Numbered from the stretch's first letter, positions 52,947-61,996 are shown. The stretch is 64,000 nucleotides of DNA from Bacillota bacterium (GCA_023435925.1 JAEZLF010000152.1:1-64000); one strand, 5' to 3'. The notes: generated by a model from the sequence alone, not told the origin. Numbers and translations are program-made.

Positions 52947-54167
52947 ATGATGGTTTCAATGGATGAGCAAATTAGAATTATTGCAAAAGGAGCCGAAGAA
53001 ATTATTAACACAGATGACCTGAAGAGAAAGCTTGAGAGGTCACAAAAGACTGGAATACCGCTAAAGGTTAAGCTTGGTCTTGACCCGACTGCCCCGGATA
53101 TTCATATCGGGCATGCGGTTGTGCTGCGTAAAATCAAGCAGTTTCAGGATCTGGGGCATAGAGCGGTTATTGTCATTGGGGATTTTACCGGTATGATTGG
53201 AGACCCTACCGGAAAATCCAAAACAAGAAAGCCGCTGACTCGAGAGGAAGTTATAGAGAATGCTAGGACCTATGAAAGGCAGATTTTTAAAATACTTGAC
53301 AGAGAAAAGACAGAAGTCCGGTTTAACAGTGAATGGCTGTCAAAACTGAATTTTGCAGATGTTATCGGTTTGGCCTCCAAGTGCACGGTTGCAAGAATAC
53401 TGGAGAGGGATGATTTTCAAAGCCGCTTTCAAGCCCACGAGAGTATTGGGGTTCATGAGTTTTTCTATCCTTTGATGCAGGGCTTTGATTCCGTAGAGCT
53501 GAAATCAGATGTTGAGCTTGGTGGTACAGATCAGAGGTTTAATATTCTGATGGGGAGAAATCTGCAAAAGGACTATGGACAAGAAAGCCAGATCGCCTTA
53601 TTTATGCCTATTCTTGAAGGGACCGATGGAGTAGAAAAAATGAGTAAAAGCCTGGGAAATTATATCGGCATTCATGAGGAGCCAAACGATATCTATGGAA
53701 AGGTAATGTCGATACCCGACAATTTAATCGTAAGATATTTTATGCTTGCCACCGATATACATCCGGATGAATTAAGCGAAATAAAAGAAGCATTGGACTC
53801 CGGCAAGATGAACCCTCGTGATATGAAGATGAAGCTTGCAAGAGAAATTACAGGCTTATACCACGGATCAGAAGCGGCTGCATTGGCACAGGAGCATTTC
53901 ACAATAGTGTTTCAGAAGCATGAAATGCCGGAAAATGTTCCTGAGTATTGGATTTCCGCAAGCATGTTTGAAAAAGATGAAATTGACCTTGTGAAGCTGT
54001 TGGTACAGATAGGCTTTTCATCAAGCAACAGTGAAGCCAGAAGGCTGATTTCACAAGGAGCCGTAAAAGTGAATGGCAATAGAGTTGATGCTTTTAAAGT
54101 AAAAGGCCTCTGTGATGGTGATGTGGTTCAGGCCGGCAAGCTCAGGTTCATACGAATCAGAGTCTAG
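52947..54167 (+). CDS. tyrS: Tyrosyl-tRNA synthetase
   Basis: A 406-residue class I synthetase that charges tRNA-Tyr. It has LGLDPTAPDIHIGHAVV (HIGH), EKMSKSLGNYIGI (KMSKS) and a C-terminal S4 RNA-binding domain (SSNSEARRLISQGAVKVNG). The sequence resembles the TyrZ-type clade. AAGGAG (52937-52942) fits ATG 52947 or, with better spacing, ATG 52950. It lies directly after its T-box leader. Confidence 0.96.
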   Translation: MMVSMDEQIRIIAKGAEEIINTDDLKRKLERSQKTGIPLKVKLGLDPTAPDIHIGHAVVLRKIKQFQDLGHRAVIVIGDFTGMIGDPTGKSKTRKPLTREEVIENARTYERQIFKILDREKTEVRFNSEWLSKLNFADVIGLASKCTVARILERDDFQSRFQAHESIGVHEFFYPLMQGFDSVELKSDVELGGTDQRFNILMGRNLQKDYGQESQIALFMPILEGTDGVEKMSKSLGNYIGIHEEPNDIYGKVMSIPDNLIVRYFMLATDIHPDELSEIKEALDSGKMNPRDMKMKLAREITGLYHGSEAAALAQEHFTIVFQKHEMPENVPEYWISASMFEKDEIDLVKLLVQIGFSSSNSEARRLISQGAVKVNGNRVDAFKVKGLCDGDVVQAGKLRFIRIRV

Positions 54168-54327
54168 AGTTGGTTGCTTGTTTATGCTTCTTTATTATTC
54201 GTACAATTTAGAATTCAATTAGAAATTGGACGGGGAAGAGGTGCTTTATATACGTTAATCGCCACGTAATATTGATATTAAAGTGAAAAAAGATGATTGC
54301 GACATGCAGGAAAAATTGCAAAAGGTC

Positions 54328-54356
54328 TTGACAAGGCCGTGTCCACTGTGTAATAA
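54328..54356 (+). promoter_or_regulatory. Promoter of the methyltransferase leader
   Basis: TTGACA (54328-54333), 17-base spacer, TAATAA (54351-54356). The region 54168-54327 between tyrS and this site shows no ORF or clear terminator. Confidence 0.7.
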
Positions 54357-54359
54357 TAT

Positions 54360-54606
54360 TCCAAATAATACGGCAATGCTGCGAAAAAGGGTTGTGATTA
54401 TATCACCCAAAGATGGATAATGGCAAACAGCTGCGTGTATGATAATAAGGTAGATTATGCCGCCGATGGCGGATAATATTTAGTGAGTGTGCATAAGAGC
54501 TGATAGCTTGAGCTGCATAGGGGTGCAGAAGCCCTACACGTGGGACAATACCCCGCGGAGTCACTTGGAATGTATCATTCATTCAATGTGATTCTGCGGG
54601 GTTTTT
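54360..54606 (+). ncRNA. Structured leader RNA with strong terminator, class unknown
   Basis: The roughly 245-base leader folds into several hairpins: CCGCC-GAT-GGCGG (54460-54472), CTGCA/TGCAG and CCC-TACACGT-GGG, and ends in a 23-base terminator stem (54550-54572 with 54580-54602, loop TATCATT, two mismatches) plus T5. CGTGGG can pair instead with the terminator's CCCGCG, so an alternative fold exists. It lacks the T-box core and I do not match it to a known riboswitch. It precedes the methyltransferase gene by about 25 bases. Confidence 0.65.
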
Positions 54607-54631
54607 ATATTTAATGTGGGGGGGAGTGGAA

Positions 54632-55411
54632 ATGATGAATGCACTTATTAAATACTATGAGGAGTATGATGAAGATGCACGCTTGCAAAAAGATAAGACG
54701 CACTCCATAGAATTTCTGACAACTGTTAAATATTTTGAAAAGATATTTCCGAAAGGAGCCTCGGTGCTTGATGCATGTGCGGGAACAGGTGCTTATTCCT
54801 TCTATCTTGCAAAAAAGGGTTATAAAGTTACCGCAGGCGACCTTGTACCCTATAACGTAGGTTTAATTGAAAAAAAGCAATCAGAAACAAAACTGCTTGA
54901 AAATATTTACTTAGGTAATGTACTAGATTTGTCTATGTTTGAGGATGAATGCTTTGATGTGGTTTTGTGTATGGGAGCACTATATCATCTTCAGAAAAAA
55001 GTAGAAAGGGTTAAAGCTATAAAAGAATGCTTGCGGGTATTGAAAAAAGACGGAATTCTTGCAACAGCTTATATCAACAGATATGCAGCTATATTGTGCA
55101 ATTGCGGGGATGAACTTGCTAATATTGATGAACTACTGGAATACAGTAAAAATAGCTTCAAGAACAATTTCTACGGGTCAACACCTAAAGAAATAAAAGA
55201 GATTATGTCGGGAGCGGGGATTGAGGAAATTTGCAACATAGGTACGGATGGAATAGCTTATGCTATCAAACCGAAAATCGATCATTCTGATGATAAAGCA
55301 TTTGAAAAATGGCTTGAGTATCACTTTGCAGCTTGTGAAGATGAAAATATTCTGGGGTATAGTTTACATGGTTTGCATTTTGGAAGGAAGAGGCGAGATC
55401 ATGCAAAATGA
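54632..55411 (+). CDS. Class I SAM-dependent methyltransferase
   Basis: A 259-residue methyltransferase with the SAM loop VLDACAGTGAYSFYLAKKGY, then GDL and the motif CFDVVLCMGALYHL. Its substrate is not predictable. ATG 54632 has GGGGGGAG nearby; the ATG at 54635 is equally possible and an in-frame start at 54614 is weaker. Expression depends on read-through of the terminator just upstream, so it is likely inducible. Its end overlaps the next remnant by 11 bases. Confidence 0.85.
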   Translation: MMNALIKYYEEYDEDARLQKDKTHSIEFLTTVKYFEKIFPKGASVLDACAGTGAYSFYLAKKGYKVTAGDLVPYNVGLIEKKQSETKLLENIYLGNVLDLSMFEDECFDVVLCMGALYHLQKKVERVKAIKECLRVLKKDGILATAYINRYAAILCNCGDELANIDELLEYSKNSFKNNFYGSTPKEIKEIMSGAGIEEICNIGTDGIAYAIKPKIDHSDDKAFEKWLEYHFAACEDENILGYSLHGLHFGRKRRDHAK

Positions 55412-55591
55412 TACTTATAACATATATACAAAATCAGCAAAATACTACGATATCGTATGGGATAAGAGCTATAGAAAGATATAGAAGAAAAGCTATCGCT
55501 CAAATACAGTTATTATCAGCAGCTTAAAGAATATCTATCATTAATAAGTAATCCGCAGATGAACAAAGTGGAGAAATTACTCGAAATATAA
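55401..55591 (+). pseudogene. Truncated methyltransferase-like remnant
   Basis: An ATG at 55401 with GGAAGAGG upstream opens NDTYNIYTKSAKYYDIVWDK and stops at 55482-55484. That stretch looks like the N-terminus of a second methyltransferase (Y-T-K-S-A-x-Y-Y-D). In another frame EKLSLKYSYYQQLKEYLSL continues to NKVEKLLEI and a stop at 55589, probably the C-terminal tip of the same or another gene. Most of the middle is missing, so neither part is functional. Confidence 0.5.
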
Positions 55592-55614
55592 TAGGTGGAG
55601 GGAAAAGGTTCAAG

Positions 55615-56166
55615 ATGGAAAATCCGAAATTAGTGAAGCCTTCTGTTGAATATATGAGCAGTTATATAGCTGCATGCAGGGAGTATGCAGAAGCAGGATT
55701 AAAGGAATATGATGTTTTTGGTGGAGAAAGTCCTGCTCCCGAGCTTATTCAAACTCTGCTCATGAAATATGAAAATGAAAGCAGAGGAATCGGGCTTCCT
55801 GAGGGATGGGTGCCAAGCACCGTTTTCTGGCTTGTTGATGAAGGCGAATACATTGGGGCCGGGAATATCAGACATACTTTGACAGAACCGCTGAAAAAGT
55901 TCGGCGGACATATCGCTTACGAAATAAGACCTTCAAAATGGGGAAATGGCTATGGTACATTGCTGCTTAAACTGCTTCTAAGGGAAGCTGCAAGGTTAGG
56001 TATTCAAAGTGCGCTTCTGACTTGTGCTGCCGGTAATTCAGCGTCAGCCAGGGTAATGGAGAAAAATGGCGGGACCTTGATAGATTGCATTACCAATATC
56101 ATTGACGGGAATGAGCGTCCGACTCGCAGGTACAGAATTGATACAGGTCAATTAGTGAAGGAATAG
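55615..56166 (+). CDS. GNAT family N-acetyltransferase
   Basis: A 183-residue acetyltransferase with the acetyl-CoA motif EIRPSKWGNGYGTLLLKLLL and the later NSASARVMEKNGG. AAAAGG is close before the ATG (GGTGGAGGG lies further off). The substrate is unknown; sequences like this are common near resistance or stress genes but no specificity is visible. It stands after the truncated remnant. Confidence 0.85.
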   Translation: MENPKLVKPSVEYMSSYIAACREYAEAGLKEYDVFGGESPAPELIQTLLMKYENESRGIGLPEGWVPSTVFWLVDEGEYIGAGNIRHTLTEPLKKFGGHIAYEIRPSKWGNGYGTLLLKLLLREAARLGIQSALLTCAAGNSASARVMEKNGGTLIDCITNIIDGNERPTRRYRIDTGQLVKE

Positions 56167-56232
56167 TGAAAATGAAACAGATAGTTTTTCCTACTGCATA
56201 TGATAAAATGCACTTTAACGAGGTTATGAATT

Positions 56233-57159
56233 ATGATACTTAGTGCATCACGCAGGACAGATATTCCGGCATATTATTCTCAATGGCTACTTAACCGGTT
56301 GCAGGCAGGATTCGTATTGTCACGGAATCCCATGAACCATGCTCAGGTGAGCAAAATTGAGTTATCGCCTGACGTTGTTGATTGCATTGTATTTTGGACG
56401 AAGAATCCCCGAAATATGATGGATAAGCTGGAAGCCATTGATGCATTGGGCTATCGATACTATTTCCAATTTACATTAACGCCTTATGATCAATCCGTCG
56501 AAAAAGGATTGGGTGATAAGGAAGAAATCATAAAGACCTTCTGTTTGCTGAGTGAGAAGATTGGAAAAGAAAAGGTTGTATGGAGATATGATCCCATTAT
56601 CATAAATGAAACACTAGACTTTAGGTATCATACAGAACGGTTTTCAAGGCTTTGCAGCAAACTCTACAAGCATACCGACCAGTGTATTATAAGCTTTGTA
56701 GACCAATACGCCAAATTGAAAACCAATCTTTTGAGGGATATCAGCACAGAAGAGATGATTGAACTAAGTAAAATGATTTCATCAACGGCAAGAGACTTCG
56801 GTATTGCAGTGAAAGCCTGCTCCGAGATGCCTTTTCTGTCTGAGTATGGCGTTGGACAAGCCCATTGCGTTGACAGAGGACTCGTAGAGAAAATTTGCGG
56901 ATATAGCCTTGATATTAAGAATGACAAAAATCAACGTGATTCCTGTGGTTGCTTTGAAAGCTTTGATATTGGTGCATACAACACTTGCAGGAATGGTTGT
57001 GTTTACTGTTATGCCAATTACAGCGATGCATCTGTAAGCAATAACTGCCAAAGGCACGATCCCGAAGGTGAGTTGTTAATTGGCAGTATTGCTGATAAAG
57101 ATAAAATAGTAGTAAGAAATGTAAAGTCACATCGATGCGGGCAACTAAAATTATTTTAG
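56233..57159 (+). CDS. DUF1848 family Fe-S protein
   Basis: A 308-residue protein of the DUF1848 family. It starts LSASRRTDIPAYYSQWLLNR, and ends with a cysteine-rich domain (CGCFESFDIGAYNTCRNGC, CYANY) that probably holds an Fe-S cluster. Distantly related radical-SAM-like TIM-barrel folds handle similar roles; the biochemical reaction is unknown. The window contains another protein of this sort (60400). It appears monocistronic and its end is followed by a REP-like palindrome. Confidence 0.8.
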   Translation: MILSASRRTDIPAYYSQWLLNRLQAGFVLSRNPMNHAQVSKIELSPDVVDCIVFWTKNPRNMMDKLEAIDALGYRYYFQFTLTPYDQSVEKGLGDKEEIIKTFCLLSEKIGKEKVVWRYDPIIINETLDFRYHTERFSRLCSKLYKHTDQCIISFVDQYAKLKTNLLRDISTEEMIELSKMISSTARDFGIAVKACSEMPFLSEYGVGQAHCVDRGLVEKICGYSLDIKNDKNQRDSCGCFESFDIGAYNTCRNGCVYCYANYSDASVSNNCQRHDPEGELLIGSIADKDKIVVRNVKSHRCGQLKLF

Positions 57160-57173
57160 ATATTGAATTGATG

Positions 57174-57246
57174 GTGACAGGGGGCGTGTGGTAGGGGGAC
57201 GGGGTTGTTGTCACACATCTCCCAGTCACGCGTCCCCCGCTGTCAT
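57174..57246 (+). repeat. REP-like GC-rich palindrome
   Basis: TGACAG (57175-57180) pairs with CTGTCA (57240-57245), enclosing GGGGGACG (57194-57201) and CGTCCCCC (57231-57238). Sequences of this GACAGGGGGACG type are widely scattered in clostridial genomes and are thought to be spread by REP-associated transposases. It lies between convergent genes. No transposase is nearby. Confidence 0.6.
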
Positions 57247-57286
57247 GACGTCACGGACGCATTGGCGAGCGGCTGCCTGAACTCAA

Positions 57287-58912
57287 CTAACTTGTGTGTA
57301 GTTTTTGTTCTTCCTCCTGGATCACTTTCTTATCGATCCGTTCAAAGAGAATTTCCACCTGCCCAAGCTCCCGACCGACGGGAATTTGTGTATGCTGCCA
57401 TGTTGCGTTTTCTATCCCTAAGAAATTTCTTACCTTTGCAGACGAAAAGGGAAGAAAGGGGTCAAGCAGGATTGAAAGATTTGCAATGAGCTGCACACAG
57501 GTATTCAGAGTTTCCTTACACTTTTCCATATCGCTTTTTACTGTTATCCAGGGCTGCTCTTCATCAAAGTATTTGTTTGCTGCACGAATCAATGTAAAAA
57601 TGTTATCAAGAGCTTCCTTGAAGTTACCTTTCTCTATGAGTCCTCCTATGGTGGAGAATAGCCGGCTTAGCGGCTGTATAATTGCCGGATTGGTATTTGC
57701 CTCAGGCACCTTGCCTTCAAAGGATTTCAGTATAAACAGTAAACTGCGGTTTACAAAGTTCCCGTAAGCACCGAGAAGCTCACCGTTATGACTGTTGATG
57801 AATTCCCTCCAGGTAAAGTCGGTATCCCTTTTTTCCGGTCCGTTGCTGATCAAAAAATATCGAATGGAATCCGGATGGTACCGTTCAAGGATATCTTTTG
57901 CCCATATAGCCCAATTGCCGCTGGTTGAAATTTTCTTGCCCTCTAAGGTCAGGTACTCGCTGGATATGATATCGTCCGGCAGCTTTAGTTGCACATCGGT
58001 GCGGCCCAAAAGCAGCGAAGGCAGAATAATGGTATGAAAGGGTATATTGTCCTTTCCGTGAACATAATAGTGCCTGCAGCTATTCCAGATTTCAGTAAAA
58101 TCGAGCCCTTGTTGTTGACATAATGTGTGACAGTCCGAAAGGTATCCAAGGACATTTTCGGCCCAGATATATATTTTTTTACCGTCAAATTCATCCTTCG
58201 GGACATCGATACCCCAATCCAGGTCCCGTGTCAGGCTTCTGTCACGAAGTCCTTCATAGATATACCTTTTGGATAGTTCATATGCATTTTTCCTCCATCC
58301 AGTGTGGTTTTCAACATATTGCTCCAGTTGATCCTTCATACGGGTCACAGCCAGGAAAAGATGGTTAGTGGATCGAAATTCAGGCGTTTCACCACAGATA
58401 CTGCATTTTGCCTGAAGGAGGCTTTCCGGTTCCAGTACACTTCCACAGGCTTCGCACTGATCTCCTCTGGCAAATTCACCGCAATGCGGGCATAGCCCCT
58501 TCACAAAACGGTCGGGCAGAAACTGCCTGCATTTCGCACAGTACGCTTGTGGGGTACTTTTTTCGTAAACATATCTGCCTTTGTATAGATTTCGGTGGAA
58601 ATCTGTAACAAAGTTTTTGTGCTCTTGACTGGATGTCTTACCATAAAGGGTATAGGAAAAGCCCAGGCGGCAAAAGCAGTCGCAAAATTCATGATGGTAG
58701 AAGTCACTGATTTCTACAGGCGTCTTGTTCTCCTGCCTGGCTCTGATTGTTACAGGCGTACCATGGCAGTCGCTGCCGGAAACAAAAAAGACTGTGTCAC
58801 CTTTTGCTCTGTAGTATCGAGCCAGTACATCCCCCGGCAATAATGCAGCTATATGTCCAATATGCAATGAACCGTTTGCATATGGCCACGCTCCTCCGAT
58901 TAATACATTCAT
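57287..58912 (-). CDS. metG: Methionyl-tRNA synthetase, short form
   Basis: A 541-residue class I synthetase for tRNA-Met. HIGH motif GSLHIGHIA near residue 15, zinc knuckles CAKC-x12-CPHC and CEAC-x13-CSIC, and a variant of KMSKS reading KKISTSGNWAIW, as seen in some MetRS of the double-zinc-knuckle group. The C-terminal dimerisation domain is absent, giving a short protein. ATGAGG lies before the start. The gene is behind its own T-box leader. It may be a second MetRS, which in other bacteria can alter sensitivity to MetRS inhibitors; this is speculation here. Confidence 0.93.
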   Translation of the reverse strand: MNVLIGGAWPYANGSLHIGHIAALLPGDVLARYYRAKGDTVFFVSGSDCHGTPVTIRARQENKTPVEISDFYHHEFCDCFCRLGFSYTLYGKTSSQEHKNFVTDFHRNLYKGRYVYEKSTPQAYCAKCRQFLPDRFVKGLCPHCGEFARGDQCEACGSVLEPESLLQAKCSICGETPEFRSTNHLFLAVTRMKDQLEQYVENHTGWRKNAYELSKRYIYEGLRDRSLTRDLDWGIDVPKDEFDGKKIYIWAENVLGYLSDCHTLCQQQGLDFTEIWNSCRHYYVHGKDNIPFHTIILPSLLLGRTDVQLKLPDDIISSEYLTLEGKKISTSGNWAIWAKDILERYHPDSIRYFLISNGPEKRDTDFTWREFINSHNGELLGAYGNFVNRSLLFILKSFEGKVPEANTNPAIIQPLSRLFSTIGGLIEKGNFKEALDNIFTLIRAANKYFDEEQPWITVKSDMEKCKETLNTCVQLIANLSILLDPFLPFSSAKVRNFLGIENATWQHTQIPVGRELGQVEILFERIDKKVIQEEEQKLHTS

Positions 58913-58973
58913 TATAAAACCTCATTTCTTATTATTTAGTGGGATAATCAAATTGTTACTCAAAATATGCATT

Positions 58974-59318
58974 AAAAAAGCCCTCACCTCCAGGATACTA
59001 TCCTGGGGACGAGAGCATGATACTTCGTGTTACCACCCCGGTTTATTGATACTTCGCAGCATCAACCTCAGTAAGAACTAATGTAAGCAGATACATCCTT
59101 CCAGGCTTACACGCCATTCTCCGGCACGGTAACGGGTGCATACGTTGCAGCCTATAAGCGGAGGGACATATCGTTTGTTCTGCCTCGCTTATTCGGTGCA
59201 ATAGCTCCAAGACCATCTTCAGTCAGCTATTCTTTACTCCCTCTCAGCAAACGGAGTTCTCTGTAAAAGACATCCATGACTTACTCTTCTTTTCATCGCG
59301 TTTCCAGTTTTTCTCTAT
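58974..59318 (-). ncRNA. Met-specific T-box riboswitch
   Basis: On the minus strand the antiterminator core CCGGGGTGGTAACACG lies at about 59025-59047 and the terminator (stem built on CCAGGATA/TATCCTGG, then T6) ends at 58974. The specifier ATG (methionine) corresponds to 59214-59216 in a GAAGATGGTC context. Uncharged tRNA-Met should switch on metG. Confidence 0.9.
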
Positions 59319-59347
59319 ATATTAATACGCTTAAAGGTTCAAGTCAA
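59319..59347 (-). promoter_or_regulatory. Promoter of the metG T-box transcript
   Basis: On the minus strand TTGACT (59342-59347), 17-base spacer, TAATAT (59319-59324). Confidence 0.7.
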
Positions 59348-59441
59348 TAGGTTGTGAAGGAATTACTTCAAAACCTTTGCCGAATTTTACCTCAGATGCT
59401 TATGGAGCGGTTCCGGGGTTGGAGAATATAAGCAAACGATG

Positions 59442-59472
59442 TGTTGACAATATAGTTCAACAGACATATAAT
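59442..59472 (+). promoter_or_regulatory. Consensus promoter with overlapping dyad operator
   Basis: TTGACA (59444-59449), 17-base spacer, TATAAT (59467-59472). The dyad TGTTGA-N9-TCAACA (59442-59462) covers the -35 and most of the spacer, so a bound protein would exclude RNA polymerase. The downstream DUF2087 regulator is the obvious candidate for autorepression. Confidence 0.75.
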
Positions 59473-59510
59473 ATGTTTATTAAATACATAAACAGAAGTG
59501 GAGTGAGTAA

Positions 59511-60281
59511 ATGATACACAAACTAGCAAACATGACTATAGAAGAAATTAAAAATGGATATGCATTTTTGAACCAAGATGATAAATACATTTGTAACATT
59601 TGTGGAATGGAATATCAAAATGGAGAGATTTTTAAGGTGAAGGAGAAATATTATGCTGCCAGCAAGATGATAAAAATGCATATTCAGACCGACCATAATG
59701 ATATGCTGCACATACTCTGTTCCTATGACAAAAAGCATGCAGGAGTCACTGAAAATCAAAAGGAACTGCTGAGTATGATTTCATCAGGTATGACGGATAA
59801 TGAAATCGCAAAAAAAACAGGTGTCGCTCCCTCTACGATCCGGCATCAGAGGTTTGTATTCAGGGAGAGAGCGAAACAGGCAAAGCTTTATCTGGCAATT
59901 TATGAACTTGCTATGCAGGGAGCTGAGAGCAATAAAAAGGCAACAAGTAAAAAGGAAAGAATTATTGATGTTCATAAAGGAGCGAAAATGGTGGATGATA
60001 GATACTTTACAACAGAAGAAGAGGAAGAGAAAATCATTCAAAATATGTTCTCATCATTTGAACCGTTAAAGCTGAAGGTTCTTTCTTCAAAAGAAAAAAA
60101 GAAGATCATAATACTGAAGAAGATCTCGGAACAGTTTGACAAAAAGAGGCGATACAGCGAGAAGGAAATCAATTCGATCATTAAGGAGATATATGATGAT
60201 TTCGCAACGGTACGGCGTTACCTGATCGAATATGGATTTATGGAACGGACAAATGATTGCAAGGAGTATTGGCTGAAATAG
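59511..60281 (+). CDS. DUF2087 regulator with LuxR-like helix-turn-helix
   Basis: A 256-residue protein. The N-terminus has a possible zinc site (CNICGMEY with histidines near residue 60), a LuxR-type HTH in the middle (LLSMISSGMTDNEIAKKTGV then APSTIRHQRFVFRERAK), and a C-terminal DUF2087 domain (FDKKRRYSEKEINSIIKEIY, ending DDFATVRRYLIEYGFMER). The family is thought to be transcription factors of unknown ligand. It has its own strong promoter with a dyad operator. Confidence 0.82.
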   Translation: MIHKLANMTIEEIKNGYAFLNQDDKYICNICGMEYQNGEIFKVKEKYYAASKMIKMHIQTDHNDMLHILCSYDKKHAGVTENQKELLSMISSGMTDNEIAKKTGVAPSTIRHQRFVFRERAKQAKLYLAIYELAMQGAESNKKATSKKERIIDVHKGAKMVDDRYFTTEEEEEKIIQNMFSSFEPLKLKVLSSKEKKKIIILKKISEQFDKKRRYSEKEINSIIKEIYDDFATVRRYLIEYGFMERTNDCKEYWLK

Positions 60282-60399
60282 CAATCTACACAATTAAGAT
60301 TTGAATATGACACATAGCTGTCAAATTTGCTGATATATAATTTGATCAGATTATAGCAGTGAGCACAATACAATACAGTATATCTAAAGGAAAATAGAC

Positions 60400-61269
60400 A
60401 TGCACTTTAAAGAGGTAAAGTCAATTTTATCGCCCCGCAACGGTATGAACATATACCGCGGCTGCACCCATGGCTGCATATACTGCGACAGCAGGAGCAA
60501 ATGCTACAATATGGAGCATGACTTTGAGGATATTGAGGTTAAAAGCAATGCACCGGAGCTATTGGAAGCGGCTCTTCGGAAAAAACGCAAAAAGTGTATG
60601 ATTGGCACCGGTTCCATGTGTGACTCCTATATGCATATTGAGCTTGAGCTGAACCACACCAGAAGGTGCCTTGAGATCATTGACCGATATGGATTCGGCC
60701 TGTCTATTCAGACAAAATCCAACCGTATTCTGCGTGATCTGGAGCTGCTGAAAAGTATAAACCGGAAATCAAAATGCGTTGTTCAAATGACACTCACCAC
60801 CTATGACGAAAGCTTGTGTAAAATCATTGAACCAGCTGTAAGCACCACAAAAGAACGTTTTGAAGTATTGAAAATCATGCGTGACAATGGTATCCCAACA
60901 GTTGTCTGGCTTGATCCGATTCTGCCGTTCATCAATGATACAGAGGAAAATCTAAGAGGGATTCTGGATTATTGCATTAGGGCTCAGGTATATGGCATTA
61001 TATGCTTCGGTATGGGGCTGACTTTGCGGGATGGCGACAGGGAATATTTCTATGCAAAGCTTGACCGGCATTTTCCCGGACTGAAGCAGCGATATATAAA
61101 GAAATATGGATATGGCTACGAGGTTATGAGCGATAACAACGATAAGCTGATGGGCATTTTTTACAATGACTGTAAAAACCATGGTATTGTCAGCAATAAT
61201 GATGAGATTTTCAGGTATTTGAATACATTTGAAGAGAAACTGCAAGTGGAGCAGCTCAGCCTGTTTTGA
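60400..61269 (+). CDS. Radical SAM protein, SplB-like group
   Basis: A 289-residue radical SAM enzyme with the cluster motif CTHGCIYC (C-x3-C-x2-C) at about residue 25, preceded by NGMNIYRGC. It then has TIM-barrel segments and ends QLSLF. This small group (related to Rv2578c and SplB-like proteins) has no assigned substrate here. A TATAAT lies at 60336-60341 but no clear -35. It converges on the toxin-antitoxin pair. Confidence 0.85.
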   Translation: MHFKEVKSILSPRNGMNIYRGCTHGCIYCDSRSKCYNMEHDFEDIEVKSNAPELLEAALRKKRKKCMIGTGSMCDSYMHIELELNHTRRCLEIIDRYGFGLSIQTKSNRILRDLELLKSINRKSKCVVQMTLTTYDESLCKIIEPAVSTTKERFEVLKIMRDNGIPTVVWLDPILPFINDTEENLRGILDYCIRAQVYGIICFGMGLTLRDGDREYFYAKLDRHFPGLKQRYIKKYGYGYEVMSDNNDKLMGIFYNDCKNHGIVSNNDEIFRYLNTFEEKLQVEQLSLF

Positions 61270-61290
61270 GCACTGAAAGCTTCAGAGCGA

Positions 61291-61536
61291 TTATCTTTTG
61301 CGTTTTTTATTTATTAAGAAATCATACATATCTTCCAAATCATTGAACCCCATTTGCAGAGCATTCTGCCTTGCTGTGCCTACGAGAACCTGAACGCCAT
61401 CGCCGTGATCATGAATGTAGGTCTGCAAAAAATTACCGTTCAGGTCAACACCGCTCCACTTCTTACTGTTGATTTTTTGCAATCCAAGTCTTAAGGCTAT
61501 TGATTTGATATCACCTGTTGTAAATCTGTATGGCAT
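61291..61536 (-). CDS. Probable toxin, HicA-like
   Basis: An 81-residue basic protein encoded downstream of and overlapping (40 bases) the antitoxin-like gene. It has the size and alpha-beta layout of HicA-type mRNA interferases, but the usual GSH-type catalytic histidine motif is not clear (KKWSGVDLNGNFLQTYIHD has one candidate His). The call rests mostly on genetic layout. Tail KKRKR is basic, fitting RNA binding. Confidence 0.5.
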   Translation of the reverse strand: MPYRFTTGDIKSIALRLGLQKINSKKWSGVDLNGNFLQTYIHDHGDGVQVLVGTARQNALQMGFNDLEDMYDFLINKKRKR

Positions 61537-61970
61537 TCAGATAATACCTCCATGATTTTGTGCATATCGTTGTACCTTGCAAGCCTTCGCAAATAAGGGT
61601 AGTGGCCTCTTCTGTTTTCGATATGTCTGAAGAAATCAACCCTTTTCAGATAGTCGGCAGCATAATCCAATACATTCCCAGCTAAATCCTCCAGCGCGTC
61701 GATTAGTGTAGTACCTTCACCATGGATCAGAAGCTCATTGAGTGAAATGGTGAATCCGCCAAGTTCCTGGTCTTCCTCTATGAATGGGTGAAACTTATAG
61801 TTACTGTCCAGAATTTCTTCAAATATATCGGTTGAAACAATAGAAACTCGTCCCTCAACAGAGCTTTTTTGATTTTTCGTAATAACTTCATAGCCAGCAG
61901 CGGCTTCTCTGATAATGGACGGTAAATGCTGTTTTGTATCGCTTATGGATTTTTCATGAATGATACCCAT
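61497..61970 (-). CDS. Probable antitoxin, Phd-like N-terminus with HicB-like C-terminus
   Basis: A 157-residue acidic protein. The first 50 residues (KSISDTKQHLPSIIREAAAG) resemble Phd/YefM-type antitoxins; the rest (GGFTISLNELLIHGEGTTLI then DALEDLAGNVLDYAADYL) resembles HicB-like folds. AAAGGAGCTGA precedes the ATG at 61970. Its promoter overlaps an iterated operator, as expected if the antitoxin or complex represses itself. Toxin and antitoxin functions remain untested. Confidence 0.6.
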   Translation of the reverse strand: MGIIHEKSISDTKQHLPSIIREAAAGYEVITKNQKSSVEGRVSIVSTDIFEEILDSNYKFHPFIEEDQELGGFTISLNELLIHGEGTTLIDALEDLAGNVLDYAADYLKRVDFFRHIENRRGHYPYLRRLARYNDMHKIMEVLSECHTDLQQVISNQ

Positions 61971-61996
61971 ATAATTCAGCTCCTTTTACTATTTCT

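Noticed and set aside
54480..54606. Methyltransferase leader as a T-box
   Set aside because: There is a strong terminator, but no GGTGG-type antiterminator core and the gene is not a synthetase, biosynthesis or transport gene.
57205..58843. Several plus-strand ORFs over the metG region
   Set aside because: They are antisense shadows of the methionyl-tRNA synthetase, with no ribosome-binding sites or recognisable domains.
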